Positions 18,173 through 28,846 are shown, counted from the first letter of the stretch. The stretch is 64,000 nucleotides of DNA from Acinetobacter calcoaceticus ANC 3811 (GCF_000399665.1 NZ_KB976986.1:2105545-2169544); one strand, 5' to 3'. Notes: generated by a model not told the origin, from the letters alone. A program made the numbers and translations.

Positions 18173-18245
18173 AATGAACGCTCCTAGTGACACCCCATAC
18201 ACTAGTCAAAGCTCATGACAAAAAAATGACCAAATTAAAATGGTA

Positions 18246-18275
18246 TAAAAAAAGACCACCTAGGGTGATCTTTTT
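18246..18275 (-). terminator. Terminator downstream of argB
   Basis: On the minus strand AAAAAGATCACC pairs with GGTGGTCTTTTTTT (one G.U pair) around a three-base loop and ends in a T run, 20 bases after the argB stop. Confidence 0.75.
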
Positions 18276-18294
18276 ATTGAGAATAACGGATTTC

Positions 18295-19215
<921 letters not shown>

Positions 19216-20634
19216 TTAGGCCTCTGAAAGTTCTTGTGCAATTTGTGGATAGTGTTCTTGCAACATATCTACAAATTTTTGCTGGATTTCCTTTAATCGT
19301 AAAGGATTATCCGCATCAAATCTTACTGTAAAATATTCACCAGTATTTGATGCTCGAATAATGCCAAAACCATCATCAAAATCAAGACGTACGCCATCGA
19401 TTTTACTGATGTGGGCACCTAAACGATGACTTAAAATTTCAATATCTTGTAATACATACTTCGGATCGGACTGATATGTACCAATATAGGTATCTTCTGT
19501 ACAACATCTTTCTGGATAAGGAGCAAATAATTCGGAAATTGTTGTCGCACTCGATTGGGTAAAATATTCCATTACACGTAATGCAGCATATAGACCATCA
19601 TCATAGCCAAAACCACGCCCATCATTAAAAACGTAGTGGCCTGCATATTCTCCACCAAAAATGGCGCGTCCATTTGACTGAGATAAATAAGCGCGTAAGA
19701 AACTACTTCCAGTACGGATCATTTTTGCTTTTCCGCCGAGTTGTTCGACTGTTTTTTGAACCATACGTGAACATTTCACATCAAAAACAATTTCTTGCTC
19801 GGGGTGTTGTTCTAAGCACATTTGCGCAAAAAGTGATAATAAACGATCTGCTGTCAATATCTGGGCTTTTTCATCGACTAAAACGACACGGTCACCATCG
19901 CCATCAAGGGCAATGCCTATATCTGCCTGCTGCTCAACCACTGCTTTACGCAAATGAGTTAAGTGAGCTGCATGCGAAGGGTCTGGTGCATGATCTGGAA
20001 ACTCTCCATTTGGATTAGTCCGTAAAGCAATCACTTCACAGCCCATTTTTTCCAATATTAATTTTGAGCAGTGGCCAGCAGAGCCATGTAAACCATCTAA
20101 AATAACTTTTAAAGGCCGTTTTAATTGAATATCTTTAAAAATGGCTTGCTGGTATTTCTGGCAAAATTCAGCTTTAAATTGAGGTAATGTTAACTCAAGT
20201 ACAGAAATGGAATGAGCTGGTACATGATTTTGAGCTTCGTCACCCACCTGCTGAATCATTTCTGGAGACGGCGGTTCACCTTTTAAAATCCACTTAATAC
20301 CATTATCCGATTTTGGATTATGGCTTGCAGTCACCATAATGCCATTGCCACCAAAATCTCTCGCAATGTAATACATCATTGGTGATGAACAACAGCCAAT
20401 GTTGGTAACTTTTAAACCTTGTTCTATTAAAATCTCTTCAATTAATTTTGCATAGGCTGGACTTGTGAGACGGGCATCATAGCCAACTACTAATTGAGTT
20501 TGTTTTGCTTGTTTGTATTGTTGTGCCAATCCGTAGGCAATCGAACGAACAACGTCCGCGGTTAAGTAAGAAAGTTTGCCTCTAATATCGTAAGCACGAA
20601 AAATACTTTTTGGAAATGAGTGTCTTACATTCAT
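19216..20634 (-). CDS. algC: Phosphomannomutase/phosphoglucomutase (AlgC type)
   Basis: This 472-residue alpha-D-phosphohexomutase interconverts mannose-6-P/mannose-1-P and glucose-6-P/glucose-1-P for surface polysaccharide precursors. The N-terminus SIFRAYDIRGKL is the AlgC-type start. The phosphoserine loop TASHNPKSDNG, the metal loop DGDGDRV and the sugar-binding GGEYAGH follow in order. A C-terminal phosphate-binding IIRASNTGEYFTVRF stretch closes domain 4. Order with dut upstream and argB downstream resembles the Pseudomonas dut-algC-argB cluster. The symbol is by analogy; the protein's main sugar in this organism is inferred. Confidence 0.88.
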   Translation of the reverse strand: MNVRHSFPKSIFRAYDIRGKLSYLTADVVRSIAYGLAQQYKQAKQTQLVVGYDARLTSPAYAKLIEEILIEQGLKVTNIGCCSSPMMYYIARDFGGNGIMVTASHNPKSDNGIKWILKGEPPSPEMIQQVGDEAQNHVPAHSISVLELTLPQFKAEFCQKYQQAIFKDIQLKRPLKVILDGLHGSAGHCSKLILEKMGCEVIALRTNPNGEFPDHAPDPSHAAHLTHLRKAVVEQQADIGIALDGDGDRVVLVDEKAQILTADRLLSLFAQMCLEQHPEQEIVFDVKCSRMVQKTVEQLGGKAKMIRTGSSFLRAYLSQSNGRAIFGGEYAGHYVFNDGRGFGYDDGLYAALRVMEYFTQSSATTISELFAPYPERCCTEDTYIGTYQSDPKYVLQDIEILSHRLGAHISKIDGVRLDFDDGFGIIRASNTGEYFTVRFDADNPLRLKEIQQKFVDMLQEHYPQIAQELSEA

Positions 20635-20784
20635 AGCGTATCTTCTATTTAAAGATCAATCCGATCTATCGCAAAAACATAGATTATTCAAAATTTTTGA
20701 AAGGTTTGTTTGCTAAAAAAGTTAAAAGAATATGAGTAAAGCGTGTTGTAATATAATCCATTGTAACATTCAAGATGTAAAAAG

Positions 20785-20807
20785 AAACGCCTGTTCAACA
20801 GGCGTTT
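20785..20807 (-). terminator. Terminator downstream of dut
   Basis: AAACGCCTGTT (20785-20795) and AACAGGCGTTT (20797-20807) are perfectly complementary, followed on the minus strand by CTTTTTACA. It suggests dut is terminated before the algC gene, which then needs its own promoter within 20635-20784. Confidence 0.8.
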
Positions 20808-20832
20808 GATTTTCGTTAATATTTTAAAAAAC

Positions 20833-21285
20833 TTATTGTTTACCTGTGTGACCAAAGCCACCAGCACCACGTAAAGTTTCTTCAAATTCTTCTACTTGCT
20901 CAAATTCAGCTTGTACGACTGGCACTAAAACATACTGTGCCAAACGCTCCCCTGGTTCTAAACGGAATGTGCTTTGACCACGGTTCCAAACAGAAACCAT
21001 CAATTCACCTTGATAATCTGAATCAATCAAACCAACTAGGTTACCAAGCACGATACCGTGTTTATGACCTAAACCTGAACGCGGCAAAATTAAACCAGCA
21101 AAATTTACATCATGAATATAAATTGCCATACCAGTTTTAACTAAAATAGTTTGTCCTGGTTCAATATCAATTGCTTCATGGACGCAGGCACGTAAATCTA
21201 AACCGGCTGAACCTGCTGTTGCATATGAAGGTAAAGGCCATTCTTTACCTAAACGCGGATCGAGCAATTTCACTTGAACTTTCAT
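20833..21285 (-). CDS. dut: Deoxyuridine 5'-triphosphate nucleotidohydrolase (dUTPase)
   Basis: This 150-residue trimeric dUTPase hydrolyses dUTP to dUMP and pyrophosphate, keeping uracil out of DNA and supplying dTMP synthesis. The five family motifs are visible: [58 protein letters not shown] and the C-terminal [10 protein letters not shown] arm that closes on the substrate. AGGAAA precedes the ATG. It follows rep by 23 bases on the same strand. Confidence 0.96.
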   Translation of the reverse strand: MKVQVKLLDPRLGKEWPLPSYATAGSAGLDLRACVHEAIDIEPGQTILVKTGMAIYIHDVNFAGLILPRSGLGHKHGIVLGNLVGLIDSDYQGELMVSVWNRGQSTFRLEPGERLAQYVLVPVVQAEFEQVEEFEETLRGAGGFGHTGKQ

Positions 21286-21308
21286 GGGATTTCCTAAAAA
21301 TTAAAAAA

Positions 21309-23348
21309 TTAACGCTTTAATAAAGCTTTTAAATTTGCCAGATATTGTTGAGCCTGTTCTTTAGGGTCAACATTAGCCGCAATTTTCTTTTTACGCCCTA
21401 ACCACTCGAGCTCATCTTGCGGAAGTTCATCAAGGAAACGGCTAGGCGTCATTTGTTTCATCTGTCCGCCATTTTTGCGCTGTTCCGCCAGTGTTAACGT
21501 TAAACCTTGGCGTGCACGGGTAATTCCCACGTACATGAGACGGCGCTCTTCCTCAATGGTTTCAGCTGCAATCGAGTTTTTATGCGGCAATAGTTCTTCT
21601 TCCAATCCCATAATATAAACATATGGGAATTCCAAACCTTTTGCGGCATGCAGAGTAAGAAGGTTAACTTTGTCCGTATCTTCTTCTTCCTGCTGCTGTT
21701 CTAACAGGTCAAGCAGAACCAGTTTTCGAATGACACTTTCAATATTTTTTTCATCAACATCTTCTGCACGGTTAATCAGGTTTTGAATACTGTTAAATAA
21801 GTTCTCAATATTATCGAGCTTACTTTTCTCTTGTGCAGGTGTTGCAGACTGTTCACGAACGTAATCCATATAACCCGCTTCGTTCATCATTTGACGAACT
21901 TTAGGCACAGGTTCATCGTCTTCCAACAATTCACGCGTAAATGTCGCGATAAAGTCAGCAAAATCATGAAGTTGAGTTTGTGCTTTTTTAGGAAGAACCA
22001 TGCTTAAACGTTGGTCAGCAGAAGCACCAAGTAAAGACAAATTATTTTCTTGTGAGAATAAACCTAACTTCTCAAGAGTAACCGGACCAATTGCGCGTTT
22101 AGGTGTATTAATAATACGCAAGAAAGCACTGTCATCTTCTGGGTTAATAATGAGACGTAAATAACTCATCACGTCTTTAATTTCTGCACGAGCAAAGAAC
22201 GAAGTACCACCAGAGAGTTTGTAAGGGATTTGCATTTGGCGAAGCTGTGTTTCTAATACACGCGCCTGAAAGTTCCCACGATATAAAACGGCATAATCTT
22301 TCCAATTTTTACCGTTCATGAGCTTGTGAGTAAGTAAGTCTTTGACCACGCGCTCTGCTTCATCATCATCATTACGACACGTAATAATTCTGATGACTTC
22401 ACCATGACCTTTATCACTCCACAATTTCTTATCAAAAATATGTGGGTTATTTTGAATAACACAGTTCGCAGCCTTTAAAATACGGCTGGTTGAACGATAG
22501 TTCTGTTCAAGTTTAATAATATGTAAATTTGGGAAATCCTGATTCAGCAAAGCCATATTTTCAGGCTTGGCTCCACGCCATGCATAGATCGACTGGTCAT
22601 CGTCACCTACCGCTGTAAACTGCCCCATTACCCCAACTAAAAGTTTAACTAAAATATACTGAGCCGTGTTGGTATCCTGATATTCATCGACCAATAAATA
22701 GCGAACACGGTTTTGCCACTTATCACGTACTTCTGCATTTTCTTGCAATAAACGTGTTGGCATAACAATTAAGTCATCAAAATCGACTGCATTGTAGGCA
22801 CGTAAATTACGTTCATAAAGTTGGTAAAGATGGGCAAATTGTACATCTTCAGGTGTTTCACATGTTGAATGTGCTTGCTCTGGCACGATCAGATCATTTT
22901 TCCAATCTGAAATTTTCTTCATTGCCTTGGCAATTAATTCTTTGCTTTCTGCACCCGACAAATTATCACGATGCATCAAATCCATCAAAATACGTTTACA
23001 GTCGTCTGCATCCAAAATCGAAAAATTAGCTTTTAAAGGTAAATTTTTAAGTTCTAAACGTAAAAGGTTTAAACCAAAAGTATGGAAAGTAGAGACCGAT
23101 AAACCTTTTGACTCTTCACGTGATAAAAGCTTGGACACACGCTCTTTCATTTCACGTGCAGCTTTGTTTGTAAAAGTCATCGCAGTGATACGATGCGCCG
23201 GAATACGGCATTGCTGCACCAAATAAGCAATCTTACGAGTAATTACCGATGTTTTGCCTGAACCAGCGCCAGCAAGCACCAATAAAGGGCCTTGAGTATA
23301 TTTCATGGCTTCTTCTTGCTTGTTGTTCAATTGACTGGCAGATGACAT
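21309..23348 (-). CDS. rep: ATP-dependent DNA helicase Rep
   Basis: This 679-residue superfamily 1A helicase shows the full motif series: Q motif region LNNKQEEAM, Walker A AGAGSGKTSV, TMTFTNKAAREMKERV, LLVDEYQDTN, GDDDQSIYAWRGA, KLEQNYRST, LLTLHAAKGLEFPYVYI and EERRLMYVGITRA. Length and the C-terminus (ending in a basic ALLKR tail rather than a UvrD tudor region) favour Rep over UvrD. Rep removes proteins and unwinds DNA ahead of replication forks. AAGAGG lies upstream of the ATG. dut follows it, perhaps on the same transcript. Confidence 0.92.
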   Translation of the reverse strand: MSSASQLNNKQEEAMKYTQGPLLVLAGAGSGKTSVITRKIAYLVQQCRIPAHRITAMTFTNKAAREMKERVSKLLSREESKGLSVSTFHTFGLNLLRLELKNLPLKANFSILDADDCKRILMDLMHRDNLSGAESKELIAKAMKKISDWKNDLIVPEQAHSTCETPEDVQFAHLYQLYERNLRAYNAVDFDDLIVMPTRLLQENAEVRDKWQNRVRYLLVDEYQDTNTAQYILVKLLVGVMGQFTAVGDDDQSIYAWRGAKPENMALLNQDFPNLHIIKLEQNYRSTSRILKAANCVIQNNPHIFDKKLWSDKGHGEVIRIITCRNDDDEAERVVKDLLTHKLMNGKNWKDYAVLYRGNFQARVLETQLRQMQIPYKLSGGTSFFARAEIKDVMSYLRLIINPEDDSAFLRIINTPKRAIGPVTLEKLGLFSQENNLSLLGASADQRLSMVLPKKAQTQLHDFADFIATFTRELLEDDEPVPKVRQMMNEAGYMDYVREQSATPAQEKSKLDNIENLFNSIQNLINRAEDVDEKNIESVIRKLVLLDLLEQQQEEEDTDKVNLLTLHAAKGLEFPYVYIMGLEEELLPHKNSIAAETIEEERRLMYVGITRARQGLTLTLAEQRKNGGQMKQMTPSRFLDELPQDELEWLGRKKKIAANVDPKEQAQQYLANLKALLKR

Positions 23349-23497
23349 CGTGTATTACCTCTTAATTTTTCGAGCATGATTATAGTCATCTCTGTTTTAG
23401 AAACCCAATAGTAAATCTACGGATATGTATAAATGATGTCTAATAATGCAATTTATGCGCCGCAGTTTGTCGTGGTTATTTATTATTCATAGTCATA

Positions 23498-23522
23498 AAA
23501 AAACCACCCGAAGGTGGTTTTT
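23498..23522. terminator. Terminator between the OmpA-like lipoprotein gene and rep
   Basis: AAAAACCACC and GGTGGTTTTT pair perfectly over CGAA. Located just after the stop of the OmpA-like gene (minus strand), with A/T runs on both sides. Confidence 0.85.
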
Positions 23523-23540
23523 GAAACAATAAACTAAATC

Positions 23541-24194
23541 TTATTGTTTTGCATAGATGCTGATTTCTACACGGCGGTTTTGTTCACGGCCAGATGCAGT
23601 TGAGTTATCTGCGATCGGGTTAGAAGCACCTTGTCCTTCAGCATTAACTCGGCTTGATGAAAGGCCTTTATTTACTAAATAGTTTTTAACAGCAATTGCA
23701 CGACTATTTGACAATGGAATATTGATAGAGTCATTACCCGTGTTATCAGTATAACCAGTAACCAAAATCGCGCTCTTGTTATCTTCAGCCAATGTTTGAG
23801 CTACTTTGTCTAAAGTTGCATAGAAGTTTGGCTTGATGTTTGATTTGTTTGTATCAAAAGTAATGCTACCAGGCATAATCAATTGAACAGAACCATCTGG
23901 ATTACGACCAACGTCTACACCAGTACCCGCCATTTGTTGACGTAATTTTTTCTCTTTTTGGTCAAGGTATAAACCACCAGCGCCACCAAGAACTGCACCA
24001 ATTGCTGCAGCACGGTTGTTTTGACGGCTAGAGTTTGCACTTGATTTAGAAATACCGTAACCAGCTGCTGCGCCAATTAAAGTACCTAATGCGGCTTTAT
24101 CGTATTCAACGCCACCAAGATTATTACCAGTTGTTTGACAACCAGATAATACTACTGCTGCCCCTACCACTGTCGAAATAACTAATGCACGCAT
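23541..24194 (-). CDS. OmpA-family outer-membrane lipoprotein with glycine zipper (YiaD-like)
   Basis: From the ATG at 24194, which has GAGGAGG just upstream, this is a 217-residue lipoprotein. The signal peptide ends at the lipobox VLSGC. Two glycine-rich segments (LGTLIGAAAGYGIS and AAAIGAVLGGAGGLYLDQ) form a glycine zipper. The C-terminal OmpA/peptidoglycan-binding domain starts near residue 95, with VTGYTDNTGNDSINIPLSN and RVNAEGQGASNP...GREQNRRVEI. It should sit in the outer membrane or inner leaflet and hold peptidoglycan. It is monocistronic with its own terminator. Confidence 0.88.
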   Translation of the reverse strand: MRALVISTVVGAAVVLSGCQTTGNNLGGVEYDKAALGTLIGAAAGYGISKSSANSSRQNNRAAAIGAVLGGAGGLYLDQKEKKLRQQMAGTGVDVGRNPDGSVQLIMPGSITFDTNKSNIKPNFYATLDKVAQTLAEDNKSAILVTGYTDNTGNDSINIPLSNSRAIAVKNYLVNKGLSSSRVNAEGQGASNPIADNSTASGREQNRRVEISIYAKQ

Positions 24195-24440
24195 TGCATG
24201 CCTCCTCACTTTGTGTGTTTTGTTGTCTGAATGAATAATGAAACAAAAAGGAAGTATAAAACATTGATATTTTGTTAATAATAAACACTTTAGTTACTTT
24301 TTTGTAATATTTTGATGCACTTTAAGATGCAACCTCATCACAATTTCTTCATTGTTGTCTAAGATATCGTTGTATTTCATATTATGACAGTTATAGTTGA
24401 ACAACTTTTCTATGGATTTTAGACATTCGGGGTCATTCAT

Positions 24441-25367
24441 ATGTCAACTGCACCCAATAAGCAATCTGCGCTAAAAAAAATTACACGTGGACTCACTGTA
24501 GGTACAGTCATTACAGGAAGTACGTTTTTTCATGGTCCACCTGTCCTTGCACTAGGCCTGACCAAACTTTTAAAAAAATCATCAAAAGTCGATGAAACCA
24601 ATATTCAAATTACAAATAGCTGGTTAGGCGTAAATAATTGGTTAATTGACCATGTTTTACCAAATCTAAAATGGGATATTACGATTGATGAGGGACTTGA
24701 CCTAAATATGCAAGGTCGATATCTCATGACGTGTAACCATCAAAGTTGGGTTGATACAACGGTAAATCAATATTTTGGTTTAACCCGTATGCCACTCACC
24801 CGCTTTTTTACCAAATGGGAACTCATCTTTATTCCTTTCGTTGGACAAGCTTTTAAAATTCTAGGCTTCCCGATGATGAAGCGTCACAGCAAAGAACAGG
24901 TTGCAAAGAATCCTGAACTAAAAGACCGTGACATGATGGAAGCACGTAAAGCCTGCGAGCAACTTTTAAGTCAGCCCTTTACATTATTGAATTATTTAGA
25001 AGGTACTCGCTTTACTCAAGAAAAACATGACCAGCAAAAATCACCATATAAACATTTACTTAAACCTAAAGCGGGTGGTTTAGCGCTTGCCTTGAATATT
25101 TTGGGCGACAAAATTGATGCCTTGGTTGATATGACAATTGTCTATCCAAATGGCGTACCCGGATATAGTGATTTCTGGTTAGGCGATGTTTCAAAAATTG
25201 CGGTAAATTTGCGTAAAATTGAAATCCCAGAATGGGTTCTGGGTGGAAACTATGAAGACGATGCGGTTTACCGTGAACGTTTCCAACAATGGGTCCATGA
25301 AATCTGGACCGACAAAGATCAACTTATTGAGCAAATGAAATCTCAATATACCTCTACAAATATTTAA
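24441..25367 (+). CDS. YihG-like lysophosphatidic acid acyltransferase (PlsC fold)
   Basis: This 308-residue membrane acyltransferase has the HX4D catalytic motif in TCNHQSWVDT near residue 95. A GFPMMKRHSKEQ segment and the EGTRF substrate motif in LLNYLEGTRFTQEKH follow. Spacing and the long C-terminal region (DFWLGDVSKIAVNLRKIEIP) resemble E. coli YihG, a secondary 1-acylglycerol-3-phosphate acyltransferase that alters phospholipid acyl composition. GGGG precedes the ATG. The next gene starts 16 bases downstream, so the two are probably cotranscribed. Confidence 0.85.
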   Translation: MSTAPNKQSALKKITRGLTVGTVITGSTFFHGPPVLALGLTKLLKKSSKVDETNIQITNSWLGVNNWLIDHVLPNLKWDITIDEGLDLNMQGRYLMTCNHQSWVDTTVNQYFGLTRMPLTRFFTKWELIFIPFVGQAFKILGFPMMKRHSKEQVAKNPELKDRDMMEARKACEQLLSQPFTLLNYLEGTRFTQEKHDQQKSPYKHLLKPKAGGLALALNILGDKIDALVDMTIVYPNGVPGYSDFWLGDVSKIAVNLRKIEIPEWVLGGNYEDDAVYRERFQQWVHEIWTDKDQLIEQMKSQYTSTNI

Positions 25368-25383
25368 GAAAGCATCCGTTATT

Positions 25384-26430
25384 ATGCAAAACAGCGCTGG
25401 GAAAAAAACGAAATATCATCAGGTAGATCCAAACAGTCTTTCGTTTAAGCTGTTTTTGATCTATGACATCTTTATGGTGTTTATTATTATTTTTAACCTG
25501 TTCTGCCTTGCTATAAATTTCTTTTTAATGAGCAGTATTGGGGCATGGTTCTTTGAACACATTCATTTGCCCCAAATACTGAGCTTTTACCGTAATTCAC
25601 TACATCCATGGGTAATCACATCAGAAGCATGGTTTATTGGTTTTTTAATTGTTGAACTGCTTGTTCGTTGGAGCATTGCGATCATCAATAAACACCATAA
25701 GCGTTGGTTCTTTTTCCCTTTTATTCACTGGTATGAAATTTTAGCCATTATTCCACAGCTTCGTTTTTTACGTTTATTCCGCGCGGGGATTATTGCTTAT
25801 CGCTTACAGGAAATGGGATATCAAGTTATTCCCGAAAGCTGGCGAAAGACTGGATTATTTTACTATCGCGTCGTGATGGAAGAGTTGTCTGACCGTGTTG
25901 TTATTACCGTGATTGATGGTATTAGATATGAACTTCAAACCAGTTCTAGCCATAAACAGATCATTCATGACTTGGTTAATCATCATCGTGAGCAATTTAC
26001 TGCTACCCTCACAGCATTATTACAAGAGTCTTTAGCCACTGCTTTAAAACAACAAAAGCCAGCAATTACAAAAGGCGTTGGGAAAATTGTAGATCAGGCT
26101 ATAGTAGACACACCTGAGCTAACCCAATTATTACGCTTAATTCCTTTAGTCGGCGGTCGCATTGAACAGCAAATTCAAAGCATTGGTCAAAGATTAGGTG
26201 AGAATATTAGTGCAGGTTTAATTGAACCTTTAATTGAAGGATCGCCAAACAATCCGAATACCACCTATCAATTAATTTCTCAAAAAGTCAGTGAAATAAA
26301 TATTAATAATCGTCAGCTTGAGCAATTGGTTGAATCTGTCGTGTTCGAGACGCTCGAATCTGTACGAAAACAAGTTAAGGTCAAACAATGGCAACAAACG
26401 CTTGCGGAGCATGATCGAATCAAAGAATAA
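25384..26430 (+). CDS. Membrane protein with a voltage-sensor-like N-terminal domain and no pore; function unknown
   Basis: The product is 348 residues. The N-terminal 140 residues contain hydrophobic segments near 21-48 and 80-100 and a third ending in YEILAIIPQ (117-125). A short helix follows with arginines every third position: R127, R130, R133. This matches the S1-S4 layout of ion-channel voltage sensors, including E91 and R95 in the second segment. There is no pore loop or selectivity filter afterwards. The remaining 200 residues look soluble, rich in glutamine and helix-forming, with no motif I know. It sits 16 bases behind the YihG-like gene. Role unknown; Acinetobacter genomes usually list it as hypothetical. 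Confidence 0.7.
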   Translation: MQNSAGKKTKYHQVDPNSLSFKLFLIYDIFMVFIIIFNLFCLAINFFLMSSIGAWFFEHIHLPQILSFYRNSLHPWVITSEAWFIGFLIVELLVRWSIAIINKHHKRWFFFPFIHWYEILAIIPQLRFLRLFRAGIIAYRLQEMGYQVIPESWRKTGLFYYRVVMEELSDRVVITVIDGIRYELQTSSSHKQIIHDLVNHHREQFTATLTALLQESLATALKQQKPAITKGVGKIVDQAIVDTPELTQLLRLIPLVGGRIEQQIQSIGQRLGENISAGLIEPLIEGSPNNPNTTYQLISQKVSEININNRQLEQLVESVVFETLESVRKQVKVKQWQQTLAEHDRIKE

Positions 26431-26550
26431 GCATTTACTTAATTTTTTATGAATCTTGCTAGAGAATTGGCATAAATTGTTCTAGCATTTGCCCTATTTA
26501 CAATAAACTTAGCGCTATTACAGCTCGTTTAACGCCTTGAAGGAAGACTT

Positions 26551-27279
26551 ATGGCTGATATCCGGATTACCGGCAGAATGGTTAACTTTAGCAGGATAAC
26601 CTTCGATACCAATGATCATGATGTGATCCGCCAGCAATTATCAAATATATTAAATGAAGGTTCCCATCAAGGAACTTTAGTAATTATTGACAGTACAGTT
26701 GAGCAAGAATTAATTGCATTAATTCAACTTCTGGTGAGCTTGGGTCTACAGCCTATGGCGGTAATCGACGGTATTTTAGGAGATGAAGCTCGCGCTATTC
26801 AATTCCCTGTTTTATCGGCAGATCAACCATTACAGCGTATTAAAGCCACAACAGAACAAGTAGCGATTGTAGAAAAACCAGCTACCGCCCCTGCCTCGTC
26901 TTCAGCAGAAACAAAAAAACCACTAAACAAGATAGCGGTTGCTCATATTACCTCTTATCATGATGAAATTTTGCGTACGGGCCAATCCCTCGTACAAGAT
27001 AACGGCGATATTATTTTGAAAGCTGGCATGAATAGTGGTTCTGAAGTTATTGCATCAGGAAATATACATATTTATGGCACAGTTCGTGGTAGAGTCATTG
27101 CTGGTGCGGGCGGGCACGCAGCTGCACGCATTTTTTGCCAATCTTTAGAGGCTGAGCTCGTTTCCATTGCCGGAACGTATTGTGTCGCAGATGATATCCC
27201 TAAACATGTGGTAAAAAAGCCAGTACATATTTATTTAAATGAAAAGCAAGAGCTTGAATTCGAAGCGATTGAACTTTAG
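26551..27279 (+). CDS. minC: Septum site-determining protein MinC
   Basis: This 242-residue inhibitor of FtsZ assembly is recruited to the membrane by MinD. The N-terminal domain (about 1-100) is followed by a low-complexity linker ([15 protein letters not shown]). The C-terminal right-handed beta-helix domain includes [33 protein letters not shown] and [15 protein letters not shown], the conserved MinD-binding face. AAGGAAG precedes the ATG. It is first in the minCDE operon. Confidence 0.94.
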   Translation: MADIRITGRMVNFSRITFDTNDHDVIRQQLSNILNEGSHQGTLVIIDSTVEQELIALIQLLVSLGLQPMAVIDGILGDEARAIQFPVLSADQPLQRIKATTEQVAIVEKPATAPASSSAETKKPLNKIAVAHITSYHDEILRTGQSLVQDNGDIILKAGMNSGSEVIASGNIHIYGTVRGRVIAGAGGHAAARIFCQSLEAELVSIAGTYCVADDIPKHVVKKPVHIYLNEKQELEFEAIEL

Positions 27280-27345
27280 TTTATTAAGCAAATCACCAAA
27301 AAACAGCCCTTTTAAGGGTGAATGACCATAATAGGAGTGGATTCG

Positions 27346-28158
27346 GTGGCCAAAATTGTTGTCGTAACATCAGGCAAAGGTGGTGTAGGTAAAACTACAA
27401 CGAGCGCATCTTTTGCAACAGGTTTAGCCCTTCGTGGTCATAAAACTGTTGTGATTGATTTTGATGTAGGCTTACGTAACCTTGATTTGATTATGGGTTG
27501 TGAGCGTCGTGTTGTTTATGATTTTGTCAATGTTATTAACAACGAAGCACGTCTGCAACAAGCCCTTATTCGCGATAAAGATATCGAAAACCTTTATATT
27601 TTACCGGCTTCACAAACACGTGATAAAGATGCGTTGAGCGACGAAGGTGTTGCTCGTGTTATTGATGAGCTATCTCAAGAATTTGATTATGTCATTTGTG
27701 ACTCACCTGCGGGTATTGAACGTGGTGCGATTTTAGCCATGTATCATGCAGATGAAGCAATCATTGTAACAAACCCTGAAATCTCTTCAGTACGTGACTC
27801 TGACCGTATTATTGGTATGTTAGATAGCAAAACCAAAAAGGTTGAACAGAACGAAGGACGTATACGTAAACATTTATGTATTACACGCTTCAACCCTGAA
27901 CGTGCAGACCGTCAGGAAATGCTCACCATTGATGATATTTCTAAAGATATTTTACGCGTACCGACATTAGGTGTTATTCCAGAATGTCCAAGTGTATTGC
28001 AAGCATCAAACGAAGGTAAGCCAGTAATTCTGTATTCAGAAACTAAAGCTGGTCAGGGTTATGATGATTTGGTTGCTCGCTTTCTTGGTGAAGACCGTCC
28101 TTATAGACACATCACAGCTCAACCTAAAGGCTGGTTAGCAAGACTATTTGGAGCGTAG
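27346..28158 (+). CDS. minD: Septum site-determining ATPase MinD
   Basis: The protein is 270 residues when started at the GTG at 27346, which has AGGAG eight bases upstream and yields the standard N-terminus (V/M)AKIVVVTSGKGGVGKTT. An upstream ATG at 27322 gives eight extra residues without family support. It has the deviant Walker A SGKGGVGKTT, the switch motif FDVGLRNLD and Walker B YVICDSPAGIE. The C-terminal amphipathic membrane-targeting helix GWLARLFGA is also present. MinD binds the membrane in its ATP form, recruits MinC and is released by MinE. Confidence 0.96.
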   Translation: MAKIVVVTSGKGGVGKTTTSASFATGLALRGHKTVVIDFDVGLRNLDLIMGCERRVVYDFVNVINNEARLQQALIRDKDIENLYILPASQTRDKDALSDEGVARVIDELSQEFDYVICDSPAGIERGAILAMYHADEAIIVTNPEISSVRDSDRIIGMLDSKTKKVEQNEGRIRKHLCITRFNPERADRQEMLTIDDISKDILRVPTLGVIPECPSVLQASNEGKPVILYSETKAGQGYDDLVARFLGEDRPYRHITAQPKGWLARLFGA

Positions 28159-28160
28159 AT

Positions 28161-28433
28161 ATGGCAGGATTCTGGAGTAAATTATTTAGCAGTGACGAAA
28201 AGCCATCAAGTGCTCAAACTGCAAAAGATCGTTTGAAAGTTATTGTTGCTTCTGAACAAGGTTTAGGCCGTCGTTTAAGCCAAGACAAGATTGATCAGAT
28301 GAAGAAAGAAATCATGCAAGTGGTTAGTCGTTATGTCAGCGGTGTAGGCGAACAGCATATCCAAATGCAAGTTCGTTCTGAAGCTAATATCGAAATGTTA
28401 GAAATGAATATCAATTTACCTGAAGAACGATAA
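28161..28433 (+). CDS. minE: Cell division topological specificity factor MinE
   Basis: This 90-residue protein starts two bases after the minD stop with GGAG upstream. The N-terminal FWSKLFSS is the membrane-binding segment. The KDRLKVIVASEQ stretch is the MinD-contacting anti-MinCD region, and the C-terminal half is the dimerisation domain. MinE stimulates MinD ATPase to set up pole-to-pole oscillation. Confidence 0.96.
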   Translation: MAGFWSKLFSSDEKPSSAQTAKDRLKVIVASEQGLGRRLSQDKIDQMKKEIMQVVSRYVSGVGEQHIQMQVRSEANIEMLEMNINLPEER

Positions 28434-28465
28434 TTCTATTTCTGACTATTCAATAAAACAGAATC

Positions 28466-28500
28466 AAGGCAAAATAACGCAAGTTATTTTGCCTTTTTTA
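28466..28500 (+). terminator. Terminator of the minCDE operon
   Basis: AAGGCAAAATAAC (28466-28478) pairs perfectly with GTTATTTTGCCTT (28483-28495), loop GCAA, followed by TTTTT. Confidence 0.85.
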
Positions 28501-28517
28501 AAACTGAGGAGATTGTC

Positions 28518-28805
28518 ATGGCATTATCACAGCCAGCAACTTTCAATGAAGAATGGTCCGATGAGCGTGTTTTTGCCTACCTCAACCAACTTCCGCCAGC
28601 GGGTGTAAACGCAGATTTTCATGTGCTCTACCATGCATTCAAACATATGCGTCCAACAGACTATGAACGTCTTTTGACTCAATTTATTGCGGACGGACGC
28701 GATATTAATGCCAAAGACCCTGAAGGCCAACGTATCCATGATGTGATTGCCAAATTTCCGCGTCAATCGGCACCATTTTTAGAAGTTCTAGCAAAGTTTG
28801 CTTAA
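28518..28805 (+). CDS. PA4642-family small protein
   Basis: This 95-residue protein reads SDERVFAYLNQLPPAGVNADFHVLYHAFKHMR...RLLTQFIADGRDINAKDPEG. I recognise this as the PA4642 family of short conserved gammaproteobacterial proteins, so named after the Pseudomonas member. No catalytic motif is visible and it looks soluble and helical. GAGGAGATTGTC precedes the ATG, a very good ribosome-binding site, and a terminator follows, so it is expressed as its own unit behind the min operon. Function unknown. Confidence 0.8.
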   Translation: MALSQPATFNEEWSDERVFAYLNQLPPAGVNADFHVLYHAFKHMRPTDYERLLTQFIADGRDINAKDPEGQRIHDVIAKFPRQSAPFLEVLAKFA

Positions 28806-28809
28806 AAAT

Positions 28810-28836
28810 AAAAAGCCTCTTCAAGAGGCTTTTTTC
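28810..28836. terminator. Bidirectional terminator between the PA4642-family gene and the LysE gene
   Basis: AAAAAGCCTCTT pairs perfectly with AAGAGGCTTTTT across a single C, a very tight hairpin flanked by A and T runs. Confidence 0.85.
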
Positions 28837-28846
28837 TTATCTCAAT

